This document shows, one piece after another, positions 9,146-18,334 of a DNA stretch of 59,307 nucleotides (its first letter is position 1; every line of letters starts with the position of its first letter). The stretch is from Verrucomicrobiota bacterium (GTDB taxonomy: Bacteria > Verrucomicrobiota > Verrucomicrobiia > Methylacidiphilales > UBA1321): contig JABDGH010000010.1 in assembly GCA_013286145.1 (NCBI GenBank), positions 1 to 59,307 on the forward strand, read 5' to 3'. The position numbers and the translations under genes were made by a program. The notes under the pieces are model-generated. The model did not search any database. It worked only from the letters and a program-made list of their open reading frames with translations, and was not told the origin of the DNA.

Positions 9146-9645
9146 GCGCCGGACTGCGCCGGATTGTTTATCCGGGTACTTTCGATCCGATCACCAACGG
9201 CCATCTCGATGTCATTTCCCGCGCCTTGCAACTTTTCGATGAGGTCGTGGTCGCCATTGCAGCCGACACGACCAAAAAGCCTCTTTTTACCCTAGAGCAA
9301 CGTCAGGCGCTGGCTGAAAAGGCCATGGCCGACTGGAATGGAAAAGTACGGGTGACGATCTTTCGCGGTTTGCTGGTCGATTTTGTCCAGAGTCAGGATG
9401 CCCGGGCCATCTTGCGCGGACTCCGGGCGGTGTCGGATTTTGAATTTGAATTTCAGATGGCGCTGATGAATCGAAAGCTTTCCGACAAGATCGAAACGAT
9501 TTTCCTGATGCCTCGGGATACCTATACCTATCTCAGTTCGACGATCATCAAGGAGATCGGTCGTTTGGGCGGCGATATTTCTTCATTTGTACCGCCCGTC
9601 GTTGAAGAAGCGATGCGGAAACAATTTCAGGGAGAAAAGCGATGA
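9142..9645 (+). CDS. coaD: Pantetheine-phosphate adenylyltransferase
   Basis: Joins 4'-phosphopantetheine and ATP to dephospho-CoA, the penultimate step of coenzyme A synthesis. A 167-residue nucleotidyltransferase with YPGTFDPITNGHLDVI, which includes the TxGH nucleotide-binding motif, and YLSSTIIKEI near the end, which stands for the ISSS/T segment. The start is GTG, embedded in the murA stop as GTGA; the end overlaps the yceD-like gene as ATGA. Such close packing predicts coupled translation. Confidence 0.96.
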   Translation: MSAGLRRIVYPGTFDPITNGHLDVISRALQLFDEVVVAIAADTTKKPLFTLEQRQALAEKAMADWNGKVRVTIFRGLLVDFVQSQDARAILRGLRAVSDFEFEFQMALMNRKLSDKIETIFLMPRDTYTYLSSTIIKEIGRLGGDISSFVPPVVEEAMRKQFQGEKR

Positions 9646-10103
9646 ATTTTGTCCCTGCGTTGATCGATGAAATGCATCCCCTTGAATTGAAAGGGGAGGT
9701 TTCCGCCGAGGTTCTTGGACTGAACGAACCAGCTGCCCGGGGTGAACAACCTATTTTGGCCGAGCTTCTTGTGCAAAAAGAAGGCGATGATTTTTTGGTC
9801 ACGGGTTGGCTCCAAACGACCCTATCTCTCCTCTGTGGAAGATGTGCCGTCTGGTTTCCATGGCCGGTTCGCACCCAGGTTGAGCACCTATTTGAGGCTC
9901 CCCACCCCAGCGGCATCGACTTGACTCCTTTCATCCGGGAAGATATTTTACTCGAACTGCCGCTTAATGCGGCCTGTCGGCTGGGCGCGGATGGTCGTTG
10001 CCCGGTCACTGGTGAGTTTTACCAACCGCGCCCTGAAACTTCCGGTTCGCTAGCCAGCGGAGAGGTTTGGGAGGCGTTGAGTAAAATAAAAACGAAAGAT
10101 TGA
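9642..10103 (+). CDS. yceD: YceD-family (DUF177) protein upstream of rpmF
   Basis: A 153-residue protein of the DUF177/YceD family, which in other bacteria affects 23S rRNA accumulation and nearly always precedes rpmF. Visible family traits are a cysteine pair LLCGRC near residue 66, the segment DLTPFIREDILLELPLN, a second cysteine cluster (CRLGADGRC) and the ending WEALSKIKTKD. The cysteines look like a metal site. Starts inside the coaD stop (ATGA) and ends seven bases before rpmF. Confidence 0.9.
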   Translation: MNFVPALIDEMHPLELKGEVSAEVLGLNEPAARGEQPILAELLVQKEGDDFLVTGWLQTTLSLLCGRCAVWFPWPVRTQVEHLFEAPHPSGIDLTPFIREDILLELPLNAACRLGADGRCPVTGEFYQPRPETSGSLASGEVWEALSKIKTKD

Positions 10104-10110
10104 GATATTT

Positions 10111-10296
10111 ATGGGAGTTCCTAAACGCAAAACATCGAAAATGCGCCTGCGCACACGCCGGGCCGCCAACGCCTGGAAATCGCCGGGCCTCTACATCGAC
10201 CCCAAGACGGGCAACCGTCATCACGGTCATTGTGTGGACGAAAAAACGGGCATGTACCGGGGCCGTCAGGTCATCTCACGCACGGTCGAAGAGTAG
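10111..10296 (+). CDS. rpmF: 50S ribosomal protein L32
   Basis: A 61-residue, strongly basic large-subunit protein: MGVPKRKTSKMRLRTRRAAN at the N-terminus is the L32 signature. It lacks the CxxC pairs of zinc-binding L32 forms, so it is the zinc-free type. Sits between yceD and plsX as in many bacteria, linking ribosome and lipid synthesis. A 52-base gap precedes plsX. Confidence 0.95.
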   Translation: MGVPKRKTSKMRLRTRRAANAWKSPGLYIDPKTGNRHHGHCVDEKTGMYRGRQVISRTVEE

Positions 10297-10348
10297 TCGA
10301 GTGGGTCGAATGCCTCGCATTGTCGCGGATTGATCCCACTTTCTCCGC

Positions 10349-11395
10349 ATGAAGATCGCTTTGGATGCCATGGGCGGGGACTTTGCCCCCACCAGCACGG
10401 TGACGGGTGCCTTGGAGGCGCTGCGGAAGTACCCCGACGTCGAGATTATTTTTGTCGGTGATCAGCCGCGCATAGAAAAAGAACTCGCCGATCTCAAAGC
10501 TGGCCCAGTCCTGGCCAAACGCTTTTCGATCCATCATGCCAGCCAGGTGGTCGATATGTCCGACAGCGCGATCGATGCCGTGCGACGCAAAAAGGATTCG
10601 TCGATCTCCCGGGCGGTTGAGTTGCTGGCCGATGGAGGCGCTGATGCCTTGGTTTCCGCCGGGCACACCGGCGCATTTGTTGCCGCTTCCAAGGTGAAGC
10701 TTCGCACCCTGCCGGGGATTGATCGTCCGGGCATCGCGACAATCATGCCCACCGAGACGAATCTTTTCCTGTTGATTGATGCTGGGGCCAATGTCGATTC
10801 CGAACCCAAGCACTTGCTTCAATTTGGCATCATGGGCTCCGTCTATTCCCGCGAGGTGATGGGACGCAAGAATCCCCGGGTTGGATTGATGAGCATCGGG
10901 TCGGAGGCCGGGAAGGGGAACGAATTGACCAAGGAGGCTTACAAGGCGCTTTCCAAGGCTAAAATTAATTTTATCGGTAATGTCGAAGGTCACGATTTAT
11001 TCAACAAGCCGGTCGATGTCGTGGTCTGTGACGGTTTTGTGGGCAATGTCATTCTCAAGACTTCGGAAAGCCTCGCCGGTGCAATTTTTTCCTGGCTTAA
11101 GCGCGAATTAAAAAAGGACCTGGTTCGTCAGGCCGGGGCTTTACTGGCCAAGGAAGCTTTTTATACGATCCGCCGTCGCACCAATACGGAGGAATACGGG
11201 GGTATGCCCTTGCTGGGTGTGAATGGTATTTGCATCAAGGCCCACGGCAATTCCACGCCGAAGGCGATCAAGAATGCCATCCGTGTCGCAAGGGAAGCCG
11301 TGACGCAGCAGATCAATCCGCTTATCATCAAGGAAATAGCCGAACATGAGGAACTCCTCCATGATGTCACAACCAGCGGAAGCCGTGCGACGTAG
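10349..11395 (+). CDS. plsX: Phosphate acyltransferase PlsX
   Basis: Makes acyl-phosphate from acyl-ACP, feeding PlsY in phospholipid synthesis; a peripheral membrane enzyme. The protein of 348 residues starts MKIALDAMGGDFAPT, the diagnostic PlsX N-terminus, and contains ALVSAGHTGAFVAASK, LIDAGANVDSEP, VCDGFVGNVILKTSES and GAPLLG-type sequence (GGMPLLGVNG). Normal length. The fabH start lies inside its 3' end. Confidence 0.96.
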   Translation: MKIALDAMGGDFAPTSTVTGALEALRKYPDVEIIFVGDQPRIEKELADLKAGPVLAKRFSIHHASQVVDMSDSAIDAVRRKKDSSISRAVELLADGGADALVSAGHTGAFVAASKVKLRTLPGIDRPGIATIMPTETNLFLLIDAGANVDSEPKHLLQFGIMGSVYSREVMGRKNPRVGLMSIGSEAGKGNELTKEAYKALSKAKINFIGNVEGHDLFNKPVDVVVCDGFVGNVILKTSESLAGAIFSWLKRELKKDLVRQAGALLAKEAFYTIRRRTNTEEYGGMPLLGVNGICIKAHGNSTPKAIKNAIRVAREAVTQQINPLIIKEIAEHEELLHDVTTSGSRAT

Positions 11396-12368
11396 CGCCT
11401 CCATCGTCGCCACGGGGGCTTATCTTCCGAGCCGCGTCATGACGAATGCGGACTTGGAGAAGATAATCGACACCAGTGACGAGTGGATATTGACCCGCAC
11501 GGGCATCCGCGAACGGCGCATCGCCGACGAGGGCGAACTCACTTCAGATATGGGTGCGCGCGCCGCCGAACAGGCTCTGCAACAGTCGGGCATTGATCCC
11601 AAAAGCATTGATCTCATTATCGTGGCGACTTGCACACCGGACACGGTTTTCCCCTCCACGGCCTGTCATATCCAACACAAGATTGGTGCGACTCGCGCGG
11701 CGGCTTTTGATTTGCAGGCCGCGTGCTCCGGTTTTCTTTACGCTCTGGTTACAGCGGAGCAGTTTGTCGCCGCAGGCGCTTATCAGACCGTTCTGGTCAT
11801 TGGTGCCGAGAAACTTTCCTCCATCATCAATTGGCAGGACAGGAATACGTGCGTTCTTTTTGGCGATGGAGCCGGTGCTGTGATCCTGCAACATCGTCCC
11901 GGTGCCCGTGGCCTGCTGGCTTACGATCTTGGAGCTGATGGTGCGCAGACGGAAATTCTTTCCCTGCCGGCGGGCGGGTGTCGCATGCCCATCACGCATC
12001 AGGTTCTCGATGAACGGCTCCATTTTTTACAAATGTCGGGCAAGGAGGTTTATCGTTATGCGGTCAGCGCGATGAATCGCTCGGCGGAAAATTGCCTGGA
12101 AAAAGCCGGATGCAAGCCCGAAGACTTGCGCTGGATCGTTCCGCATCAGGCGAATTTCCGAATTATTGAGGCCGTTGCCCAGCGACTGAACGTTTCGATG
12201 GAACATTTCATCATTAACCTGGATCGGTACGGCAATACTTCGTCAGCCTGCCTGCCGATTGCGTTGCACGAAACAAGCATGGCCGGAAATCTCAAGCAGG
12301 GAGATTTGATTCTGATGGTCGCCTTCGGTGGTGGCCTGACCTGGGCCAGCACGGTTCTGGAGTGGTAG
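11361..12368 (+). CDS. fabH: 3-oxoacyl-[ACP] synthase III
   Basis: Starts fatty-acid synthesis by condensing acetyl-CoA with malonyl-ACP. The catalytic triad is visible: Cys in DLQAACSGFLYAL, His in WIVPHQANFRI, Asn in RYGNTSSACLP. The N-terminus TGAYLPSRVMTN and DEWILTRTGIRERR are typical. Three starts are possible (ATG 11346, ATG 11361, GTG 11386). I choose 11361 because the sequence GAGGA ends about seven bases upstream; this leaves a 35-base overlap with plsX. Last gene of the run, followed by an inverted-repeat element. Confidence 0.95.
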   Translation: MMSQPAEAVRRSASIVATGAYLPSRVMTNADLEKIIDTSDEWILTRTGIRERRIADEGELTSDMGARAAEQALQQSGIDPKSIDLIIVATCTPDTVFPSTACHIQHKIGATRAAAFDLQAACSGFLYALVTAEQFVAAGAYQTVLVIGAEKLSSIINWQDRNTCVLFGDGAGAVILQHRPGARGLLAYDLGADGAQTEILSLPAGGCRMPITHQVLDERLHFLQMSGKEVYRYAVSAMNRSAENCLEKAGCKPEDLRWIVPHQANFRIIEAVAQRLNVSMEHFIINLDRYGNTSSACLPIALHETSMAGNLKQGDLILMVAFGGGLTWASTVLEW

Positions 12369-12460
12369 CTGAATTTATTAGTGTAGCGGCGGTCTATGAC
12401 CGTCGCTGATTTTTTGACGGAATTACGGAATTAACGGAATTTACATGGGTAAAAACGTTC

Positions 12461-12603
12461 CGTCATCCCGAGCTTGTCGAGGGATCAGACACGCTTTCAT
12501 TGCCGACCAAGTTGGATGAGCACGAAAAGCTAACTAATCCGATGTTTCCCATTAATCGCTTGTTCGGTTACGTGTCTGATCCCTCGACAAGCTCGGGATG
12601 ACG
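12461..12603. repeat. Family-A paired inverted repeat, copy 1 (fabH / ABC permease)
   Basis: A perfect 33-bp inverted repeat: the left arm at 12461-12493 begins CGTCATCCCGAGCTTGTCGA and ends GATCAGACACG, and its exact reverse complement is at 12571-12603, with 77 unrelated bases between. It fills most of the 311-base gap between the convergent fabH and ABC permease genes. Nothing else is seen in the gap. As RNA it could fold into a long stem; see the repeat findings. Confidence 0.9.
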
Positions 12604-12679
12604 GATGCGTTGAAGGCAAAGCATTATCCACGCTTGCAAATTCAAATCAGGCCACTCCGATTGCCAACCCTAAAGTACC

Positions 12680-13822
12680 TCAATCCAACGTCTGGCGATA
12701 ACGCTTCACGCCGATGGTCAGGGTGACGGCGGCAAATAGCGCGATGGGCCAAAGTTCAGGGACGACATCCTGAAGGCCGTTGCCTTTCAGGAGAATGCCG
12801 CGGGCGATGCGTAAAAAATGGGTCAGAGGCAAGACTTCACCAATCGCCTGCGCCCAGACCGGCATACCCCGGAACGGAAACAGGTAGCCGGAAAGAAGGA
12901 TCGAGGGGAGAAAGACAAAAAACGCCATCTGCATGGCCTGAAGCTGATTTTTGGCCAAGGTGGAAAACATGATGCCCATGGCAAGGTTTGCCGCAATAAA
13001 CACCAGGGCAGAGGTGAGCAAAAGAAGGACGCTGCCGTGTACAGGCACCTGAAAAAGAAAGTGCGCCATGATGAGGATCAATCCCAACTGGACGTAGCCC
13101 ACCAAGATGTAGGGAGTGATTTTGCCGACCAGGACTTCCAGCGGGCGCGTCGGCATGGAGAGAAGATTCTCCATCGTGCCGCGTTCGCGTTCTCGGGTGA
13201 TGGCCAATCCGGTGATCATGATCATAGTCATGGTGAGAATAACGCCCAGGAGTCCGGGCACGATGTTGTACTGGGTATTCACTTCCGGGTTGTAGAGCGC
13301 ATGAACGCGCAGATCGAAAGGGCCGCTCGTCCCGTTGAGATAGGCGAGGGGACCCTTGAGATCACTTTGCAAGGCGGTGTTCACGAGAGTATTCAAGGAA
13401 CCGAGGGCGTAGCCTGTCGCCACGGGATCGGTCGCGTCGGCCTCAATCAGGATGGAAGGCCGGTCTCCGCGCAGCAGGTCGCGGGAGAAATTTTCCGGAA
13501 TGCTGATGACAAATTGTGCCTCGCCCCGAGCAAGCGCGTCCTGTCCCTCTGCCTCAGTTTTAAGCAGCCGCACAAAGTCGAAATAAGAAGTATTCTTGAG
13601 CGCGTAGAGCAAAGTACGACCTTGCGGGCCATTATCGCCAAGTAGTACCTCGGTCGGGAGGTGCTTCGGATTCACGTTAATGGCAAAACCGAAAAGAAGA
13701 AGCTGAAGCAACGGAACGCCGACCATCATCGCGAAGGTTAGGCGGTCACGGCGCATCTGGATGAATTCCTTGACGACGATTCCCCAAAATCGCTCGAACG
13801 AAAAATTGGGCCACCCTTTCAT
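12680..13822 (-). CDS. ABC-2 type transporter permease
   Basis: Inner-membrane permease of an exporter of the YhbR/YbhS/YhhJ kind. About 380 residues with one N-terminal membrane helix (MMVGVPLLQLLLFGFAI), a large extracytoplasmic domain, then five C-terminal helices, the ABC2_membrane_3 layout. The MIITGLAITRERERGTMENL segment is characteristic. An upstream in-frame start at 13897 lies inside the ATPase gene; the ATG at 13822 overlaps its stop as ATGA and is chosen. Forms a transporter with the two upstream genes. Substrate unknown; relatives export drugs, dyes or bile salts. Confidence 0.88.
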   Translation of the reverse strand: MKGWPNFSFERFWGIVVKEFIQMRRDRLTFAMMVGVPLLQLLLFGFAINVNPKHLPTEVLLGDNGPQGRTLLYALKNTSYFDFVRLLKTEAEGQDALARGEAQFVISIPENFSRDLLRGDRPSILIEADATDPVATGYALGSLNTLVNTALQSDLKGPLAYLNGTSGPFDLRVHALYNPEVNTQYNIVPGLLGVILTMTMIMITGLAITRERERGTMENLLSMPTRPLEVLVGKITPYILVGYVQLGLILIMAHFLFQVPVHGSVLLLLTSALVFIAANLAMGIMFSTLAKNQLQAMQMAFFVFLPSILLSGYLFPFRGMPVWAQAIGEVLPLTHFLRIARGILLKGNGLQDVVPELWPIALFAAVTLTIGVKRYRQTLD

Positions 13823-14745
13823 GATGAATAGTTGTCCTTTGAATTTTCCATGAGATGGATGAAAACATCCTCGAGCCCGGAGGGGATTTGCTGCCATTGG
13901 TAAGGTTCCCTGCGGAACGGTGCGATGGCTTGTTCGAGCGCAGCGGGATCATCTCCGCTCACATGCAACATATTACCAAAGGCAATGGCCTGCTGTACGC
14001 CGGGTTTGTTGCGAAGTTGCGCGACAAGAGGGAGCAAGTCGGGGCCGCGAACCGACCAGGTGGTCAGTCCCGCTAATTTAATCACTTCATCCACCGTGCC
14101 GTGCGCGAGCAGATTGCCATAAGAGATGTAAGCGAGCCGATGGCATTGCTCAGCTTCATCCATGTAGTGCGTGGTGATCAGGAAAGTCAGGCCTTCAGCC
14201 GCCAATTGGTGAATCTGTTCCCAAAATTCACGTCGCGCCTTGGGATCGACACCCGCCGTCGGTTCGTCGAGCAGAAGCAGTTTCGGTTTGTGAATCAAGC
14301 AGGCGGCCAGTGCCATCCGCTGTTTCCAACCGCCCGAAAGCTCGCCAGCCAATTGTTTTTGTCGCTCAGCCAGCCCGAGGTGTTCGAGGCTCTTTTGCAC
14401 GGCTTCCTTCCGGTTTTTCATGCCATACATGCGGGCGACGAAATCGAGGTTCTCGGCTATGCTTAGATCTTCGTAAAAGCTGAATCGCTGGGTCATGTAA
14501 CCGACCTCCCGCTTGATGGAATCGCTTTGCTTGATGACGTCATATCCCAGGCAGGTTCCGCTGCCTTCGTCGGAGCGAAGCAGGCCGCAAAGCATCCGAA
14601 TGAAAGTTGTCTTGCCGCTCCCGTTGGGGCCAAGAAAGCCATAGATTTCACCGGCACGAACCTGAAGATCGATATGGTTGACGACCTTGCGTTCGCCAAA
14701 ACTTTTCGTCATGCCTTTGACATCGATGGCGAAGTCATCGGCCAT
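13819..14745 (-). CDS. ABC transporter ATP-binding protein
   Basis: A 308-residue ATPase that drives the neighbouring permease. Walker A GPNGSGKTTF, signature LSGGWKQRMALA, Walker B LLLLDEPTAGVDPKARREF and the switch His in LITTHYMD are all intact. A C-terminal domain of about 90 residues follows, as in CcmA/YbhF half-ATPases. Unlike YbhF, which has two ATPase domains, only one is present, so the protein should act as a dimer. Three bases separate it from the adaptor gene upstream; it overlaps the permease by four. Confidence 0.93.
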   Translation of the reverse strand: MADDFAIDVKGMTKSFGERKVVNHIDLQVRAGEIYGFLGPNGSGKTTFIRMLCGLLRSDEGSGTCLGYDVIKQSDSIKREVGYMTQRFSFYEDLSIAENLDFVARMYGMKNRKEAVQKSLEHLGLAERQKQLAGELSGGWKQRMALAACLIHKPKLLLLDEPTAGVDPKARREFWEQIHQLAAEGLTFLITTHYMDEAEQCHRLAYISYGNLLAHGTVDEVIKLAGLTTWSVRGPDLLPLVAQLRNKPGVQQAIAFGNMLHVSGDDPAALEQAIAPFRREPYQWQQIPSGLEDVFIHLMENSKDNYSS

Positions 14746-14748
14746 AAA

Positions 14749-15543
14749 TCAAAAGCCGATTTCTACATCCACGGGCTGGCCGGGATGCAGGTTCACGGCA
14801 ACGTCGGGGTCAAAAGTGATTTCGATCATGTAAACCAGTTTGCTGCGATTCTCTTCGCTGTAGATAACCGGAGGCGTGTATTCGGCCTGGGGAAAAAGGT
14901 AGGCGACTTTTCCGACAAAAGGTTTGCTAATGCCATCTACAAAAACCTGGGCCTTATCGCCGGAATGAATGGTGCCACGCTGTTTTTCCGTCACGAAGGC
15001 GCGAACTTCGATGTTTTGCGGCGGTAACAAAACAACCACCGGATGCCCCGCTGCAACCCATTCACCTTCGCGATATAGTGTGTCGAAGACCAGGCCAGCT
15101 TGAGGTGCGGACTGGGCCTTTTCCGCATAATTCCACTGAGCTTGCGTCAGTCGTTGGTTGTCGAGGTCGCGCGCTTCACGGGAAAGTTGAAGGTCGCGCA
15201 CGGCCGATGAGCCGGGAGTGAGGACGAGTTGTTCCTGCCGCTTAAAATCCTGCTCTGAAAAGGTGAGCGACACCTGGGCCTGATCCCGCAAGGCTTTTTC
15301 GACGGTGCTATCCAGCACGAAAAGCGGATCGCCCGCCTTTACCTGCGCCCCACGCTGCACATTCAGGGTTTGCAACGGGCCTGCCAGTGGGGATGAGACA
15401 TATACAAATTCTCCCTCGACATAACCGAGAACGCGAATAGGTGCGGTACGGCTGCAGCTTGTGAAAAGACAAAGAATGGCAATCGCCGCGCTGATGCGAA
15501 ATAACCCGCGCCGACTGAGATGCGCCAAATTCAGGTTTCTCAT
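14749..15543 (-). CDS. HlyD-type periplasmic adaptor lipoprotein
   Basis: A 264-residue membrane-fusion protein. A signal peptide ends in the lipobox LFTSC (residues 26-30), so it should be lipid-anchored. The barrel/lipoyl halves are recognisable: VSSPLAGPLQTLNVQRGAQV near the N-terminus and GLVFDTLYREGEWVAAGHPV after a short helical hairpin (about residues 80-145, rich in Gln, Arg and Leu). The end HPGQPVDVEIGF is typical of HlyD_D23-type adaptors. First gene of the three-gene exporter operon, like YbhG in the YbhGFSR system. No outer-membrane factor is in the window. Confidence 0.9.
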   Translation of the reverse strand: MRNLNLAHLSRRGLFRISAAIAILCLFTSCSRTAPIRVLGYVEGEFVYVSSPLAGPLQTLNVQRGAQVKAGDPLFVLDSTVEKALRDQAQVSLTFSEQDFKRQEQLVLTPGSSAVRDLQLSREARDLDNQRLTQAQWNYAEKAQSAPQAGLVFDTLYREGEWVAAGHPVVVLLPPQNIEVRAFVTEKQRGTIHSGDKAQVFVDGISKPFVGKVAYLFPQAEYTPPVIYSEENRSKLVYMIEITFDPDVAVNLHPGQPVDVEIGF

Positions 15544-15605
15544 GGTTTTACTCTACCCTTTTCCGTGTCCTTGCCATGAAAATATTGCCTTCAGATAATC
15601 GTCCT

Positions 15606-15705
15606 GTCATCCCGGGCTTGTCGAGGGATCAGCTTCCAGAAAGCGTATGCCTCTTCCTACAGATGTAGATTAGCGGAGGCTGATTCCTCGACAAGCTCAG
15701 GATGG
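15606..15705. repeat. Family-A inverted repeat, diverged copy 2
   Basis: Left arm from 15606 (GTCATCCCGGGCTTGTCGAG) and right arm 15675-15705 (reads GATTCCTCGACAAGCTCAGG in part) form an imperfect inverted repeat about 31 bp long with a 38-base spacer. Same consensus as copy 1 with several substitutions. It lies between two minus-strand genes, the hybrid kinase and the adaptor lipoprotein, so it is not confined to convergent gaps. Confidence 0.8.
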
Positions 15706-15759
15706 AGAAGTGTGAAATCCCATTTTTGGGAGGAAAATTCAGTGGCTGCTCCCGATCTT

Positions 15760-17808
15760 CTAATTTGCCCGAGAAGGCTCCGGGATCCAGCGGGTCAGCA
15801 TGGTGCGAAGGGTTTCCAGTCTTACCGGTTTGCTGAGGTAATCGTCCATGCCGACGGCGAGGCACCGCTCACTTTCACCGCGCAGGGCATTTGCGGTCAT
15901 GGCGATGATCCGCATCGAAAGGTGCTTTTTGCCGGCACGGATGCGTTGCGTAGTTTCATAGCCGTCCAATTCAGGCATCTGGCAATCCATCAAAATAATG
16001 TCGTAGGTTTTTTGTTCGAGGGCCGCGATGACCTCGACTCCGTTGATCGCCGTGTCAGCGGTGTAGCCGAGTTTTTGCAACAAACCCAGGGCGACCATCT
16101 GGTTGATGCTGTTATCCTCGGCCAGGAGGATGCGGACGCTGCTCGATTCGGGCTTTTGCGGTTCCGGCGTGGAGGCTTTTACCGCTTTCATCGGGAGATG
16201 CCCGGTCATGACCTGGGCCAGTCGGTCGAATAGCCGCGCCTGCTTTACAGGTTTGAGCACGCAAGCTTCGATTCCTGCAGCCTTCATTGCCGCGCCATCG
16301 AGATGGTTGCCGAGCGACGTCAACATGACCAATCGAGTGGCGGCAATGGTCGGATCTTTCTTGATGGCATGCGCGAGCATCAGTCCATCCATTTGCGGCA
16401 TCTGCATGTCGAGAATCGCCAGGTCGTAAGGATTGGTTGATGCGGCGTTCCTTAACATTTTCAGGGCCATTTCCCCGTTTTCAGCACAATTATTTGGCAT
16501 TTTCCAGGCTTGCGCGTAATGGGTGAGGATTTCGCGGTTGGTCGCGTTGTCATCGACGATCAGGAGATGGAGATTCGCCAAATCGTGAGGGGAGCTGGGC
16601 TTGATGTTTTCCGGCTGCTTTTCAAATTCAACGGTAAAACTAAAAGTGGTGCCTTTACCGAGAACACTCTCCACGCCGATCTGGCCGTTCATTAATTCCA
16701 CCAATCTTTTGGAGATGACAAGGCCGAGCCCCGTTCCGCCATACTTTCGAGTCGTCGAGCCATCGGCCTGGCTGAAAGCCTGAAAGAGCCGGGCTTTTGT
16801 TTCATCGTTAAGTCCGATACCCGTGTCCCTGACTTCGAAACGGAGTATGACATTCCTGTCCGTTTCTTTGACCCGGGAAACGGTGACGATGACTTCTCCT
16901 TCTGAAGTGAACTTGACCGCATTGCCGACGAGGTTGTTGACGATTTGGCGCAGGCGACCGGGATCACCGCAAAGATGAACGGGAACCTCAGGCCTGATGA
17001 AGGCGGCAAGTTCGAGACCTTTACTATGCGCCTGCGCGGCGAGCAGATCCAGGGTGCTGTCGATGGCTTCGCGGAGATTAAAGTCGATGATTTCCAGGTC
17101 GAGCTTTCCCGCCTCGATTTTGGAAAAATCGAGAATGTCGTTGATAACGGTCAGCAATGCCTCGCCACTGATACGCACGGTATTGGCGAAGTCACGTTGC
17201 TCGGGGGTCATCTCAGTCATCAGCAGCAGGTCGGTCATGCCGATGACGCCGTTCATGGGGGTCCGAATTTCATGGCTCATGTTGGCCAGGAACTCGCTCT
17301 TCATGCGATTGGCTGCCTCGGCGGCAATCTTCGCGGCCTGAAGCGCCGTTTCAAGCCGTTTACGCTCCGTGATGTCTTCAACCATGCCTTCGTAATATTG
17401 CAGTTTCCCGCTTTTATCGAGCACGGCGCGCGCATTCTCAGAAATCCAAATGATCGATTTGTCCTTGCAGTAAATTTCCGATTCGAAGCTGCGAACAATG
17501 CCATGTTCGCGCATGAGCTTGACGAAATCGGCTCGACGGCTTGGATCAACGTAAAGTTGATTGTCGATGTGCGTCAGTCCCTCGACCAGATCCTCCGGAG
17601 AATCATAGCCATACATTTTTGCCAGGGCTGGATTGACATTGATGTACTGGCCCGTGGGGGTTGTCTGAAAAATACCTTCGATGGCATTCTCGAAAATACT
17701 CCGGTACATCTGCTCGGAGGTTGCTTTGCCGAGAGGTTCCTTGGGCGCAACCTTGCTGGCTGGTTTTTTACTACTTAATTTCTTGGGTGATTTTGTGGGA
17801 GGTTGCAT
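15760..17808 (-). CDS. Cytoplasmic hybrid sensor histidine kinase with two receivers
   Basis: A 682-residue signalling protein. A Lys/Pro-rich head (1-30) leads to a PAS domain (about 33-150), then HisKA with H179 in NMSHEIRTPMNGVIGM, HATPase with N box (NNLVGNAVKF, 291-300), DTGIGL and GGTGLGL, then two receiver domains with phosphoacceptors D467 (LAILDMQMPQMDG) and D608 (ILMDCQMPELDG). No membrane segment or HPt domain is present, so signal input must be through the PAS domain in the cytoplasm and output needs a separate phosphotransfer protein. A TTG at 17823 is in frame, but the ATG at 17808 is preferred (GGAG 11 bases upstream). The first receiver keeps its acidic pair (VDDN), so both may work. 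Confidence 0.93.
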   Translation of the reverse strand: MQPPTKSPKKLSSKKPASKVAPKEPLGKATSEQMYRSIFENAIEGIFQTTPTGQYINVNPALAKMYGYDSPEDLVEGLTHIDNQLYVDPSRRADFVKLMREHGIVRSFESEIYCKDKSIIWISENARAVLDKSGKLQYYEGMVEDITERKRLETALQAAKIAAEAANRMKSEFLANMSHEIRTPMNGVIGMTDLLLMTEMTPEQRDFANTVRISGEALLTVINDILDFSKIEAGKLDLEIIDFNLREAIDSTLDLLAAQAHSKGLELAAFIRPEVPVHLCGDPGRLRQIVNNLVGNAVKFTSEGEVIVTVSRVKETDRNVILRFEVRDTGIGLNDETKARLFQAFSQADGSTTRKYGGTGLGLVISKRLVELMNGQIGVESVLGKGTTFSFTVEFEKQPENIKPSSPHDLANLHLLIVDDNATNREILTHYAQAWKMPNNCAENGEMALKMLRNAASTNPYDLAILDMQMPQMDGLMLAHAIKKDPTIAATRLVMLTSLGNHLDGAAMKAAGIEACVLKPVKQARLFDRLAQVMTGHLPMKAVKASTPEPQKPESSSVRILLAEDNSINQMVALGLLQKLGYTADTAINGVEVIAALEQKTYDIILMDCQMPELDGYETTQRIRAGKKHLSMRIIAMTANALRGESERCLAVGMDDYLSKPVRLETLRTMLTRWIPEPSRAN

Positions 17809-18038
17809 GATCAAGCGCTCCAACCTTTAAGCATGGGTTATGCCAGACGACGATATTTCTTTGCCCATGCCCATCAAGCAAAATGACATGGTATAATGAG
17901 GCTTGAAGAGACGTTGACCGGGAGGTTTGATTTTTTGGGTTGAATTTGTTTCCTGACGCGAAGTCTCTACCCTATAAATGGATCATGGGGCGAGTTGCGC
18001 TGCGGCTCGCCCATGATGTTCAGCAATTATTTGGATCT

Positions 18039-18326
18039 ATGCCTAAAGTTACACTTCTCCCCGGTGGTCAATCTGCCGAAGTTCCCGCTGGTACCCTGCT
18101 TCTCGATGCTGGTGAGGAGGCGGGAGTTGAAATGGAGGCAGGCTGTTTTAATTGTTCCTGCGGCACCTGTGCCGTTACCGTCGATTCGGGAATGGAAAAT
18201 CTTGAGCCGCCCACCGATGAAGAGTTGAATGTGCTCGATCAATGGAACAAGGATCCGGAGAAATATCGCCTGACCTGCTGCGTAAAAATCCTCAAGGGCG
18301 AAGTCGTTCTTCGCATGGAGCATTAA
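18039..18326 (+). CDS. 2Fe-2S ferredoxin
   Basis: A 95-residue plant-type ferredoxin that carries electrons in the cytoplasm. The cluster ligands are in AGCFNCSCGTCAV, spacing C-x4-C-x2-C, with the fourth cysteine in RLTCCVKI. The open frame extends upstream to 17940, but the ATG at 18039 (MPKVTLLPGG) begins the fold exactly and is chosen. No oxidoreductase partner is adjacent. Confidence 0.9.
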   Translation: MPKVTLLPGGQSAEVPAGTLLLDAGEEAGVEMEAGCFNCSCGTCAVTVDSGMENLEPPTDEELNVLDQWNKDPEKYRLTCCVKILKGEVVLRMEH

Positions 18327-18334
18327 GGTTGTTT

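Noticed and set aside
12461-12603. Intrinsic terminator for fabH
   Set aside because: The arms are 33 bp with a 77-base spacer and no T-run; the same element occurs between same-strand genes, so it is listed as a repeat element.
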